Part shown: piece by piece, positions 7,234 to 14,956 of the stretch
Layout: every line of letters begins with the position of its first letter
How positions within the stretch are numbered: position 1 is the first letter of the stretch
Virus record (IMG/VR): IMGVR_UViG_3300027969_000279
Location: 1 to 32,737 of that record
DNA: 32,737 nt
Strand: one strand, 5' to 3'
Origin: a virus
The notes under the pieces: generated by a model
The model's database searches: none
The model's input: only the letters and a program-made list of their open reading frames with translations
What the model was told of the DNA's origin: nothing
Translations under genes and position numbers: made by a program

Positions 7234-8173
7234 TCTTTACCCAATCTATTGTTATTCTTAATCCATTTTCCAACCTATAATCTGGAGTATAACCCAATTC
7301 ATTTTTGATTTTGTCATAATTAATTGAATACCGTTTATCATGACCTAATCGGTCAGTAACAAAAGAAATTAGACTATGAGGTTTACCCATAATATCTAAT
7401 ATAGTTTTTGCCAAATTTAAATTTGAACCTTCTGTGCCACCACCAATGTTATATGTTTCACCAATACGGCCATTTTTCATAACCAGATTAATTGCTTTAC
7501 AATGGTCATCAACATATAACCAATCTCTGATATTATCACCAGTACCATAAATTGGTATTTCAATATCATTTAAAGCATTGTTAATAATTTTTGGTATTAA
7601 CTTCTCTTTGTTTTGTGCTGGTCCATAGTTATTGGAACAGTTTGTTATGACGGTTGGCAAGCCGTATGTAACATTAAATGCTCTTACCCAATGGTCGCTA
7701 CAGGCTTTAGATGCTGAATATGGACTGTTTGGTTTATATGCAGTGTTCTCTGTAAAACTATTCTCATCATCCAATTCTAAACTACCATATACCTCATCTG
7801 TGGAAATATGTACAAACTTTTTTAAATCTTTTAACTTGAGAGAACATTCTAATAAATTAATAGTGCCTAAGATATTAGTTTTAATAAAAGGTTGGTAATT
7901 ATGAATGGAGTTATCAACGTGAGATTCAGCGGCAAAGTTGACAATATAATCTGGATTAAACTCTGAGAATAATTTCTCCATAGTTTTCTTGCTAGAGATA
8001 TCTGCCTTACGAAAGATAACAAAACCACTATCAATCAATGGTTTGATGTAATCTAGATTGGAGGCGTAGGTGAGGTTATCAACACAGACAACCTGTCGCC
8101 TAGCATTTTCTTTGTACAAATGATGTAGGAAGTTCCCACCAATGAATCCGGCACTACCTGTTACTAAAATCAT
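7223..8173 (-). CDS. rfbB: dTDP-glucose 4,6-dehydratase (RmlB/RfbB type)
   Basis: This extended short-chain dehydrogenase turns dTDP-glucose into dTDP-4-keto-6-deoxyglucose. It has the NAD-binding GSAGFIG (residues 6-12), the VDNLTYA loop typical of RmlB, the active-site triple TDE in STDEVYG (about 125-127) and the catalytic Y-x3-K in YSASK (about 152-156). A PTVITNCSNNYGP segment and DWLYVDDH follow. I chose the ATG at 8173 because MILVTGSAGF is the usual N-terminus; a GTG at 8182 would add three residues. It sits alone between gp55 and an acidic small protein, with no other deoxysugar genes in the window. The product could feed the glycosyltransferase at 12-908 or alter host surface sugars. 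Confidence 0.93.
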   Translation of the reverse strand: MILVTGSAGFIGGNFLHHLYKENARRQVVCVDNLTYASNLDYIKPLIDSGFVIFRKADISSKKTMEKLFSEFNPDYIVNFAAESHVDNSIHNYQPFIKTNILGTINLLECSLKLKDLKKFVHISTDEVYGSLELDDENSFTENTAYKPNSPYSASKACSDHWVRAFNVTYGLPTVITNCSNNYGPAQNKEKLIPKIINNALNDIEIPIYGTGDNIRDWLYVDDHCKAINLVMKNGRIGETYNIGGGTEGSNLNLAKTILDIMGKPHSLISFVTDRLGHDKRYSINYDKIKNELGYTPDYRLENGLRITIDWVKNGN

Positions 8174-8191
8174 AATTACCACATAATGTTA

Positions 8192-8220
8192 TTGACATGC
8201 GCTTGACAAGTGTGTATAGT
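8192..8220 (+). promoter_or_regulatory. Sigma70-type promoter directed antisense
   Basis: Plus strand: TTGACA (8192-8197), a spacer of exactly 17 bases, then TATAGT (8215-8220). A second TTGACA lies at 8203-8208, one helical turn downstream, without a matching -10. It sits in the gap before the dehydratase but points the other way, so transcription would start near 8227 and run antisense to the 129-aa gene, uvsW and uvsY. No convincing plus-strand gene follows. Confidence 0.6.
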
Positions 8221-8244
8221 CGAGTATGTCCTTGGTTGAAAGTA

Positions 8245-8634
8245 TTAATGGATTGTATCTCCATCATTCCTTAAATCTTCAAATTCATCAAGCATCTCTT
8301 GTATCTCATCGTCATCCATTTCATCGACAAGAGATTTTGCTTTTAATAATTCTTTAATCTTATATACCGTATTAAGATAATATTCACAGAATTCATCCTC
8401 AGGTTCCATCACAGAAAGGACATCTTTGGTTTTAATCGAGATTGAATTCTTTTTTAATAATTGAACAGGTAACCAATGACGCATTACTAATCCAGATTCT
8501 CCTCTACCACGAAAATCAATATTGAACTCCATTGGTTCCTCTAAAACATATTCTTCGGCACTATTCAAAGCTACATTGGCAATTAAATCAGTTCCATTTT
8601 GTAGTTTAATTATTTGTGTTTTATACTCAAGCAT
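8245..8634 (-). CDS. Acidic protein downstream of UvsW, function unknown
   Basis: The 129-aa protein has a beta-rich N-terminal half (KTQIIKLQNGTDLIANV, then EEPMEFNID and VLSVMEP) reminiscent of an Sm-like small barrel. Its C-terminal half is helical and strongly acidic (DEMDDDEIQEMLDEFEDL). The gene overlaps the uvsW end by 8 bases and has AGGA about 7 bases before its ATG, so it is translated together with uvsW. Proteins of this shape occur in marine T4-like phages without known function. The Sm-like suggestion is weak and based on sequence pattern. A role linked to UvsW or RNA/DNA binding is inference from position. Confidence 0.75.
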   Translation of the reverse strand: MLEYKTQIIKLQNGTDLIANVALNSAEEYVLEEPMEFNIDFRGRGESGLVMRHWLPVQLLKKNSISIKTKDVLSVMEPEDEFCEYYLNTVYKIKELLKAKSLVDEMDDDEIQEMLDEFEDLRNDGDTIH

Positions 8635-10147
8635 TTTTTAATCCTATTTTGTATATTTTAAAAGGGAACTTCTCCTCATTATATATCTTTGTTCTTTCCA
8701 CGAAATGTTTTAAAGTATAGTTCATATGTTTTTTATATCTAAGGTCATCCGATATGTCATATAATGTGGCTATTTCTTTGCCTTCATTCTGTCGTAAGCC
8801 TCGTCCAATACTTTGCAAAGTTCGAATGCTCGATTTTGTTGGCATTGCAAATATAATGTTATGCAAATTCCTAATATTAATACCAGTACTAAAAGTCCCA
8901 AAACTAGCCACAATAATAGCATCTTGTTCTATCTCCATAATCTTTCTGATATCTTCACGGTCTGTTGTATCTACACCACCATGAATAAAAAAAACTTTTC
9001 TGTTGCCAATTTTCTCTGTATCCTTTATCATATCATACAGTATTTTGCCATGTTTGTCAACCATTTGATACAATACAAGTGTATTTTTACCTAGGCTAAC
9101 CGCCAGATTCTTAATGAATTTATTACGAGTTTCGTGTGAAATGAGATATTGAATTTCATCAGCATAAGTCTTATCTTTTACAAATAAACATTCTTCATCG
9201 GTATGTTTTAATACAAGGCATTTAATCTCAAAGTTGGACAGTTGGTCTTTATCAATCAATTCTTTTGTGGTAATAACTTTTCTTACAGAACCAAATAATC
9301 CTTCTAACACCAGCTTATGAGTTTTAGTACCATCTAATGTACCTGTAAGACCAATACGGTATTTGGCATTAACGCAGGAGGTAAGAATTGTGGTGAGAGA
9401 TTGTGCTTTGAATAAGTGTGCCTCATCACCAATCACATAATCAAACTGTTTGAAGTATTCTGGCGGCATTTTATACAAAGACTGCCATGTAGAAATAATT
9501 AAATCTTTATCTGATTCCTTTTCTTTGCCTTGGTAAATACGGTGAACATTGGTCATTTCACCATCATTGTAGTCACCAAAATCGGAGTACAACTGTTCAA
9601 CCAAAGAAGTGGTTGGAACAATAACAAGACCTTTAAGATTTTGGTATTTGTGTAATTGTTGAAACAGTAGATAGATGATAAGAGATTTGCCTGATGCAGT
9701 TGGTGAAACCAACAACGCTCGCCGTTTTTGCATGGCATGAACAAAGGCATTTAACTGGTGTTCTCTTACTTCAATCTGTTTACCATTAGAATGAATGTTT
9801 AAATCTTCTGCAAACTTTTTGGCATGATACAGAGAGAATTCATCTTCAACATCCACACCACCTTCAAATTCAAAAGTGTAATCTCTTTCTTCACAAAACT
9901 GTTCCACATAATTTAATAGACCACGATATAAAGTAAAACTTTGAAGATTGAAAAGTCTTATCTTTCCATCCCAAATTCGATTACGATAAGCAGGAACAAA
10001 TTGATAACCAGGAACAAAGAATGTGAAGAACTCTGATAACTCTCTAGCGATATGTTTCTCGCAAATTATCTTTACATATACTTCATCTTTTTTGGTGATT
10101 ATTAAATTACTGTCCGCCAATGAATTTTTCCCATGATATAAAGTCAC
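8627..10147 (-). CDS. uvsW: UvsW RNA-DNA/DNA helicase
   Basis: UvsW unwinds R-loops and branched DNA and moves T4-type phages from origin-dependent to recombination-dependent replication. Superfamily 2 motifs are all visible: Walker A SPTASGKS (148-155), DEAH (241-244), TGT (268-270) and motif VI QSIGRGLRQ (445-453). The N-terminal 100 residues match the small UvsW DNA-binding domain (ELSEFFTFFVPGYQF, RIWDGKIRLF). Length is 506 aa, close to T4 (503). The start is the GTG at 10147, 41 bases inside the uvsY end; a TTG at 10120 preceded by GGGA is another choice, and the conserved part begins only near residue 22, so this is not settled. Confidence 0.95.
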   Translation of the reverse strand: MTLYHGKNSLADSNLIITKKDEVYVKIICEKHIARELSEFFTFFVPGYQFVPAYRNRIWDGKIRLFNLQSFTLYRGLLNYVEQFCEERDYTFEFEGGVDVEDEFSLYHAKKFAEDLNIHSNGKQIEVREHQLNAFVHAMQKRRALLVSPTASGKSLIIYLLFQQLHKYQNLKGLVIVPTTSLVEQLYSDFGDYNDGEMTNVHRIYQGKEKESDKDLIISTWQSLYKMPPEYFKQFDYVIGDEAHLFKAQSLTTILTSCVNAKYRIGLTGTLDGTKTHKLVLEGLFGSVRKVITTKELIDKDQLSNFEIKCLVLKHTDEECLFVKDKTYADEIQYLISHETRNKFIKNLAVSLGKNTLVLYQMVDKHGKILYDMIKDTEKIGNRKVFFIHGGVDTTDREDIRKIMEIEQDAIIVASFGTFSTGINIRNLHNIIFAMPTKSSIRTLQSIGRGLRQNEGKEIATLYDISDDLRYKKHMNYTLKHFVERTKIYNEEKFPFKIYKIGLKNA

Positions 10148-10541
10148 GAAGTTGCCATGTTCTTTGTTTCAATTCATTCATAATTGATTCAACCACCGAA
10201 ATGGTTTCTTCATGATATACTTTCTTTTCCAATAGTTTAATTAAATCACTATCGGCCTCTAAGTATGTATTAATGTCGGATTTGAGGGTAAACTGAAAAG
10301 GTTCCCAACCATATTCGGCAAGTTCATCTTGTGACATTTTACCTGTATAGTATTCCCATTTCACCTTACGCATACGCAAGTAATCAAAGTGTGCCTTCTT
10401 AGAGGCAATTTTATGTTTGGTAAGAATGGAGAGGTATTTGTTGTGTAGTTTAGGAATCTTCAACAGTTCTTTGCCAGGTTCTGTCTGGTCCATATCTGCA
10501 TCTGATTCCCAATACTTTAATACTTGTTCTAAGTTTTCCAT
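10107..10541 (-). CDS. uvsY: UvsY recombination mediator
   Basis: UvsY loads the UvsX recombinase on gp32-coated single-stranded DNA. The 144-aa protein (T4: 137) is basic and helical, with the family's typical LDYxxG-type centre seen here as HFDYLRMRKVKWEYYTG. The C-terminal helix (SIMNELKQRTWQLRDFI) matches the oligomerisation region. Its place directly before uvsW is the T4 arrangement. A near-consensus sigma70-type promoter lies just upstream (10572-10600), so it can be expressed early, apart from the structural genes. Confidence 0.92.
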   Translation of the reverse strand: MENLEQVLKYWESDADMDQTEPGKELLKIPKLHNKYLSILTKHKIASKKAHFDYLRMRKVKWEYYTGKMSQDELAEYGWEPFQFTLKSDINTYLEADSDLIKLLEKKVYHEETISVVESIMNELKQRTWQLRDFISWEKFIGGQ

Positions 10542-10571
10542 AATATAATAAAAAAGTTATTCTAAACTTGT

Positions 10572-10600
10572 ATAATATCACATATACGTTATGTTGTCAA
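10572..10600 (-). promoter_or_regulatory. Sigma70-type promoter for uvsY-uvsW
   Basis: Minus strand: TTGACA (10595-10600), a 17-base spacer, then TATTAT (10572-10577) preceded by TGA. The -35 overlaps the stop codon of the tube-like gene. The start is predicted near 10565, about 24 bases before the uvsY ATG. It separates early recombination genes from the late structural block. Confidence 0.83.
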
Positions 10601-11127
10601 GCCAATTCAAAATTAAAATAGTCAAACCTAAAAGTGGCATCAGCAGTAATAATCTCATCTGCAGAACTTTTGGTGTCAAACTGGATGTCTGATAAGTCTG
10701 TTGGAAAGGTGTTAATAAAATGTACACGAATGATGGGATTATTTAACGCTGAAAGTACAGTCAAAGTGGCATCAGAAAAACCAGCTTTTCCTTTAGGACT
10801 ATTAGAATTCTGTAAGGCAGCAAGACGATTTCTTTCTTCTGTGCCTTCTGGTGACGCAATGGAACGGAACCAAGAGTGTATTTCTTGCCATGACTGTAAC
10901 TTCTCATCCACAGAAAAACTTATAGTAAGTGGCTTATAGGACATTTTATTACCAGGCGAGTATACATCTATGCCTGGAAAATTCAATGGGGCCTCTCCTA
11001 GTGAAACTCCTGGTATATTTACAGACTGGCAGAAGTATTGTACCGTAGGCATCCTATTAAAGACCAACAAGAATTTTGTTGGCTGTAAATAGTTAGTATT
11101 TTGGGGTTGTCTTGTAAGTGCATTCAT
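10597..11127 (-). CDS. Tail tube-family protein (gp54/gp19-like)
   Basis: The 176-aa protein begins with NYLQPTKFLLVFNRMPTVQY and continues FCQSVNIPGVSLGEAP, a start shared by baseplate tail-tube initiator proteins (gp54) of aquatic T4-like phages and related to the gp19 tube fold. The spacing PG-x-G-x-P, SFSVDEKLQSW and IHSWFRSI parallels gp19 of this same phage (PG-x-G-x-P, INDEDF, LESWMNAI). It would sit where the tube grows from the baseplate. It lies between the gp23 terminator and uvsY. No ribosome site is visible before the ATG; a NATAAATA element ends only 5 bases upstream. gp54 is the better call; a second tube protein is the alternative. Confidence 0.7.
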   Translation of the reverse strand: MNALTRQPQNTNYLQPTKFLLVFNRMPTVQYFCQSVNIPGVSLGEAPLNFPGIDVYSPGNKMSYKPLTISFSVDEKLQSWQEIHSWFRSIASPEGTEERNRLAALQNSNSPKGKAGFSDATLTVLSALNNPIIRVHFINTFPTDLSDIQFDTKSSADEIITADATFRFDYFNFELA

Positions 11128-11132
11128 ATGTT

Positions 11133-11140
11133 TATTTATG
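11133..11140 (-). promoter_or_regulatory. Possible late promoter of the tube-like gene
   Basis: Minus-strand CATAAATA lies between the gp23 terminator and the gene at 10597-11127. It is only 5 bases from the ATG, so a transcript would start at or next to the start codon. That makes it doubtful, or points to a leaderless mRNA. Confidence 0.35.
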
Positions 11141-11142
11141 AA

Positions 11143-11172
11143 CCAAAAAAAAGACCACCCGAAGGTGGTCTT
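11143..11172 (-). terminator. Rho-independent terminator after gp23
   Basis: Minus strand: a perfect 9-bp stem AAGACCACC/GGTGGTCTT closed by a TTCG tetraloop (11151-11172), followed by a run of T (11145-11150). It lies 37 bases after the gp23 stop. It is the strongest terminator in the window, as expected after the most highly expressed late gene. Confidence 0.95.
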
Positions 11173-11209
11173 TGAAATATCACTCTAAGGTGATTTATTT
11201 TCTTTTGGA

Positions 11210-12541
11210 TTACATCAAGTTCTTGACGCCAAACAAACGATAGTAAACGTTTGTACGAGCATTTAAGCGTCCAAAACCAGCGTCTTGACCTTGAGCAAAT
11301 GGGTTTGCTACCATGCCGTAACGAGTTTTGAATCCAATCTTTGGTTGGAATGTGAACTGGTCAACTGCACGAACCATTTGTAGAGGAACGTATGGGCAAT
11401 AGAAAATACCAGCATCGTAAGGTGAAGAGCCTTTGTATCCGATGGTGACTAATTCTTGGTTGCTTGTGTATCCACCAAAGTATGGGTCAATGTAAACCTT
11501 GATACGACCATGTAACATACCAGCAAATGTATTGCCTGTATCGTCAACTTGGAGGTCAGCTTGTAGAGCAGGAGTGTAAGAAAGAACACCAGCCATAGCC
11601 ATTGCAGATGCTACGTCAGATGAAACAATCAATACGTTACCTTTACCTCTACGAGTTTGCTTGGCAATTACGTTAGCGTCACGTTCAATTTGGAAAATCA
11701 AACCTTTGAAACGCTCAACAGACCAACGACCGTTTGAATCGGTATCTAAGTCGAAATAACCAGCAGTAGTTGTACCATACTGAGCACCAGCAACAGCACA
11801 GGTGTAGATTGTACGGATAACTTCACGGTTGATTTCAGCAAGGATCTCGGTAGACAGAATGTTTGACAATTCTGTTTCAGCGTCAAGACCATGAATTGCT
11901 TTTAAGTCTTGTGCTAGTTCGAGTGAGTACTCAGCTTTCAAGGCACGGGATTGAGCAGTTACAGTAACTTTCTCAATTGTAAATGCCATCTGCTGGAACG
12001 GTTGACCAACATCGGAACCTAATACTTCAGCTTGTGCTGTAGGAATAGCGATACCAGAAGTTGTTGTGCCAGAAGTAGGATTCTGAAACTGTGTAGATGT
12101 ATCAGATGCCAAGTTACCTTGGAAACCGTATGGGTTGTTGGTAGATGTATTACCAGAGAATACTGTGTTAGCCTCGTTGTAGAAAGCTTCAGTATTTGAT
12201 GTACCAGTCTGAGCATTGTAACGTGCACGCATTGCAAAAATCAAACCTGTAGGACCAGTCATTGGCTGAACACCAGCAACGTCATAAGCGATTAGATTTG
12301 GCAAAGCACGGCGTACTAATGAAATCAAGATTGGATCAAAGTTTTGAACACCACCAGCAATATTGGTAGGACCAGCATCTGCTAATTCGTTCAACTGCTG
12401 ACGGTCTTGAGCCATAGCTTGATGTTGATTTTCCAAAACAAGGGCTGTAACAGCTTTCTTGTATGGGTCTTTAATGGCTTCGAGTTCTGGATGCTCTAGA
12501 ACTGGATTCCATTTCTTTTGTAGTTCTTCAGTCATATACAT
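11210..12541 (-). CDS. 23: gp23 major capsid protein
   Basis: This builds the hexamers of the head shell. The N-terminal part (KKWNPVLEHPELEAIKDPYKKA) and the block FDPILISLVRRALPN then LIAYDVAGVQPMTGPTGLIFAM are hallmark gp23 sequences, and the C-terminal FGRLNARTNVYYRLFGVKNL is the family ending. Length is 443 aa against 521 in T4, typical of the shorter aquatic relatives. A prohead-protease site of the L-x-E type could be LNE at residues 50-52, just before the conserved core. The ATG at 12541 is followed by a second in-frame ATG at residue 3. It lies 33 bases after gp22 and is followed by a strong terminator. Transcription probably comes from the late promoter before gp22. Confidence 0.98.
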   Translation of the reverse strand: MYMTEELQKKWNPVLEHPELEAIKDPYKKAVTALVLENQHQAMAQDRQQLNELADAGPTNIAGGVQNFDPILISLVRRALPNLIAYDVAGVQPMTGPTGLIFAMRARYNAQTGTSNTEAFYNEANTVFSGNTSTNNPYGFQGNLASDTSTQFQNPTSGTTTSGIAIPTAQAEVLGSDVGQPFQQMAFTIEKVTVTAQSRALKAEYSLELAQDLKAIHGLDAETELSNILSTEILAEINREVIRTIYTCAVAGAQYGTTTAGYFDLDTDSNGRWSVERFKGLIFQIERDANVIAKQTRRGKGNVLIVSSDVASAMAMAGVLSYTPALQADLQVDDTGNTFAGMLHGRIKVYIDPYFGGYTSNQELVTIGYKGSSPYDAGIFYCPYVPLQMVRAVDQFTFQPKIGFKTRYGMVANPFAQGQDAGFGRLNARTNVYYRLFGVKNLM

Positions 12542-12574
12542 TTGTAGTTTTCCTTATGTTGTATATTTTTGGTA

Positions 12575-13732
12575 TTATTTTACCAGGGTTTGTGAAATGG
12601 TTTTTGCATAAAGTTCCATGGAAGGATCAGCAAAAGATGTTTTCTTAACTTCTTCTTCAATGGTAACTTCATCATCTAAAGCAGATGAATCAGCAACTTT
12701 AACTTCTGCCTTGAAATATGATTCTTTCAAAGTAGATAGTTTGTCAGCAAATTCTTCTTCAGTAGTAAATTCCACACCTTCTGCAAGTGCTTTTAATTTT
12801 TCTACTTGTGTCTGCGACAGGCCTTCACACGCTGTGTAGATAGCCTCAATTTTTTTCTGTTCGTTTAATTCTTTGGACAATTCGATACCTTTGTTGATTT
12901 GCTCATTCAAAGCAGCTTCTAATTCTTCTACTTTGGAAGCCATTTCTTCAACAACGTCAACCTTTTCGGCTGGAATGTCGATGTAATGTTCAACAAATAG
13001 GTTACGCAAACCTTCAATGAATTCTTCTGTAATTTCGGCTTTTAATCCAGTTTCGATTGCGAGTTCGTTGTCATTCATCCACTCCTCAACCATGTAGTTG
13101 AGATAGTCATCAACCTTAGCGGCCATTTCTTCTTTAACTTCTTCCAAAGCAACTTCAAATTGCTCCATCAACTCAGCTTGAATTTCTTCAACGATAGGAG
13201 TAGCACGAGCAACAACAGCAGCTTCAAAAATTGTGGCAGCTTTGTCTTTGAATTCTTCAGATAGTTCTTCACCTTGCATTAAGGCATCGATATCTTCGTG
13301 GTATGATTGGAATGTAGCACCTGGATTAGCTTGCATTGTTTGTGGTGCCAATTTACCAGCAATACGGTCACGAATAGCTTCGTAACCTGTGGCATCAGCT
13401 TGTGCAACATTGTGCAAATCAGCACGACCCATGTGGTCTTGTGGACCAGTAGCCTTAGAAGCACCAACACCGTCTTTTTGTGCACCTACAGGAGGTGTAG
13501 CACCTGGAGGAGTTGCTGACGGAGTGCCTTTGGTGTAATCAGGCAAAGTATCATCTTGGTCTGCTGGAGAAACTCCAATTTGACCAACATCCCCTTGGCC
13601 AGTGACCACGGAAGTTGACAATTTTTGTGGCTTATCTTGGCCACCTGATTTAGATGAAATGTTTGAATCAAACGTTTCTTTGGAACCTTCACCAAGTAAA
13701 ATGTTGGTAGCGGCGTCTGTTAATTTTCCCAT
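12575..13732 (-). CDS. 22: gp22 prohead scaffold protein
   Basis: This is the main internal core protein that shapes the prohead and is later cut to small peptides by gp21. The 385-aa protein (T4: 269) has a low-complexity N-terminal 110 residues rich in G, P, D and T, then a very acidic, coiled-coil centre (EEIQAELMEQFEVALEEV, EEMAAKVDDYL, EEMASKVEELEAALN), as in gp22 scaffolds. Several L/I-x-E sites for the protease occur. An AAGGAG sequence 8 bases before the ATG and a perfect TATAAATA 29 bases upstream give strong late expression. The longer N-terminal region is the main difference from T4. Confidence 0.9.
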   Translation of the reverse strand: MGKLTDAATNILLGEGSKETFDSNISSKSGGQDKPQKLSTSVVTGQGDVGQIGVSPADQDDTLPDYTKGTPSATPPGATPPVGAQKDGVGASKATGPQDHMGRADLHNVAQADATGYEAIRDRIAGKLAPQTMQANPGATFQSYHEDIDALMQGEELSEEFKDKAATIFEAAVVARATPIVEEIQAELMEQFEVALEEVKEEMAAKVDDYLNYMVEEWMNDNELAIETGLKAEITEEFIEGLRNLFVEHYIDIPAEKVDVVEEMASKVEELEAALNEQINKGIELSKELNEQKKIEAIYTACEGLSQTQVEKLKALAEGVEFTTEEEFADKLSTLKESYFKAEVKVADSSALDDEVTIEEEVKKTSFADPSMELYAKTISQTLVK

Positions 13733-13760
13733 TTTGAAAATCTCCTTGATTTATTGGATA

Positions 13761-13768
13761 TATTTATA
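13761..13768 (-). promoter_or_regulatory. Late promoter for gp22-gp23
   Basis: Minus strand TATAAATA is an exact match to the T4 late-promoter consensus read by gp55. It lies in the gap between gp21 and gp22, 28 bases before the gp22 ATG. Confidence 0.85.
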
Positions 13769-13769
13769 T

Positions 13770-14423
13770 TTAAAGTTTTTTCATGAAGTTTTCAAAAATG
13801 TGTAGACTTACACGCTCAATATCGGCTTTTGAAGCTTTGCGAATCTGTTGAATCGCTTGAGATTGATCCTGTTCTGTCCATACACCATTGACTAACATCC
13901 ATTCTTTGCCTTCCATAATACCTTGTACAAAAGCACCAGGTGCGGAAGGGTCTGCTACAATATCCGCCGCTGTGGCTAGATAAAAGTCGTTCTGAACAAC
14001 ATTAACACCGTTAACGTTTTTCAATGAACCCATACCTCTAGATGATACGCCCAATTGAGCACCGCCTTCAATTAATTGACGAGCAATGTTTCCCATTGGT
14101 GTATCGAGAACTTTGGCTTTACCGATCCATTGGTTACCATCTTCCCTCAAACCTTTGATAAGAATCGCCACTCGGTCCAAATTAATGGTTGGAGAATCAG
14201 GATGACCTAACTCACCAAATGCACGGTTCTTATTAATATATTCTTCTGTGTAACGATGAACTTCTTTTTTCATCGTATTAAATTCATACAAACGGCCGTT
14301 CTTATTTTTTCTTTCGGAAACTAAGAATGGACCTTCAATGAATAAAGACTTTTTGCCACTACCAGCGGCTTCTTCAATGTACTCATAACTAATGGTTTCA
14401 TTTACTTCTTTAATGAGTTTCAT
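13770..14423 (-). CDS. 21: gp21 prohead core protease
   Basis: This serine protease matures the prohead by cleaving core and shell proteins. The 217-aa product (T4: 212) has the S77/U9-type catalytic signature: H74 in GELGHP, the Ser in GVSSRG (127 or 128) and an Asp in IVADPSAPGAF (about 158). The N-terminal FIEGPFLVSERKNKNGRLY is also characteristic. It sits in T4 order before gp22. A weak GGAA precedes the ATG. It is probably transcribed from the promoter ahead of the 73-aa core gene. Confidence 0.95.
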   Translation of the reverse strand: MKLIKEVNETISYEYIEEAAGSGKKSLFIEGPFLVSERKNKNGRLYEFNTMKKEVHRYTEEYINKNRAFGELGHPDSPTINLDRVAILIKGLREDGNQWIGKAKVLDTPMGNIARQLIEGGAQLGVSSRGMGSLKNVNGVNVVQNDFYLATAADIVADPSAPGAFVQGIMEGKEWMLVNGVWTEQDQSQAIQQIRKASKADIERVSLHIFENFMKKL

Positions 14424-14435
14424 TTTATTTTTCCG

Positions 14436-14948
14436 TTAAGGTGTTACGCCGTATGGAGGATAGTTAAATGCAGCTGGATCTTGGAACTGACCGCCACTAT
14501 AAAATTGACCATTTTTGTGTAATTCAATAATAACTGTGTAAGCTGCATTGGTGGTTGTACCAACTGTTTTAATTGTTACATTACCTGTAGGACCAATTGA
14601 ATTATTTGTTATTGCTGGTAACTGATATTGTGGATTTGTATCAATAGCTCCAACACCTAAAGCATAAATTGTTGCACCTGTAGCGCCTTGCCACTTTAAT
14701 TGTAAATGGCCAACCTCAGCATCAACAGAAGCAACAACCCTTGAAATAGTAAATGCCGAATTGGCAAATCCTGTAGCAACTGTATTACCTGATTGGTACG
14801 GCAAGTTGTTGGCATTTAATGCGTATGCCAATGTTTTAGGGTCAATAATAACGGTTTCTAATTCATCAGAATCAATAATACCAATACGTTTAATAACGGT
14901 TCTTTTATTAGTATCAACTAAAATTTGTGAGCTGTTTGAAATAGCCAT
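14436..14948 (-). CDS. Putative virion or head-associated protein
   Basis: The 170-aa protein is beta-rich and uncharged in its second half: KRTVIKRIGIIDSDELETVII, YALNANNLPYQSGN, then LQLKWQGATGATIYALG and YTVIIELHKNGQFYSGGQF. It has no signal peptide or membrane segment. It lies between the gp67/68-like core protein and gp21, inside the late head operon, with AGGA 7 bases before the ATG. T4 has no gene of this kind here, while aquatic T4-like phages have proteins of similar size near gp20/gp21. A minor capsid or decoration role is plausible from place and composition. I cannot assign a family. Confidence 0.65.
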   Translation of the reverse strand: MAISNSSQILVDTNKRTVIKRIGIIDSDELETVIIDPKTLAYALNANNLPYQSGNTVATGFANSAFTISRVVASVDAEVGHLQLKWQGATGATIYALGVGAIDTNPQYQLPAITNNSIGPTGNVTIKTVGTTTNAAYTVIIELHKNGQFYSGGQFQDPAAFNYPPYGVTP

Positions 14949-14956
14949 TTTTTATC

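Noticed and set aside
8190-8220. Minus-strand promoter for the dehydratase in the same gap (TTGTCA...TTATGT)
   Set aside because: Both hexamers are poor, while the plus-strand match is near consensus; the minus-strand resemblance comes from the near-palindromic TTGACAA.
8226-8357. Short plus-strand frame of 43 codons after the antisense promoter
   Set aside because: The ATG falls at the predicted transcription start, there is no ribosome site, and the peptide (rich in L, H and S) is opposite a well-supported gene. I treat the promoter as driving an RNA, not this peptide.
12618-12839. Serine-rich plus-strand frame opposite gp22
   Set aside because: It is a shadow of the acidic, glutamate-rich coding sequence (GAA/TTC and GAT/ATC reversal) with no ribosome site or promoter.
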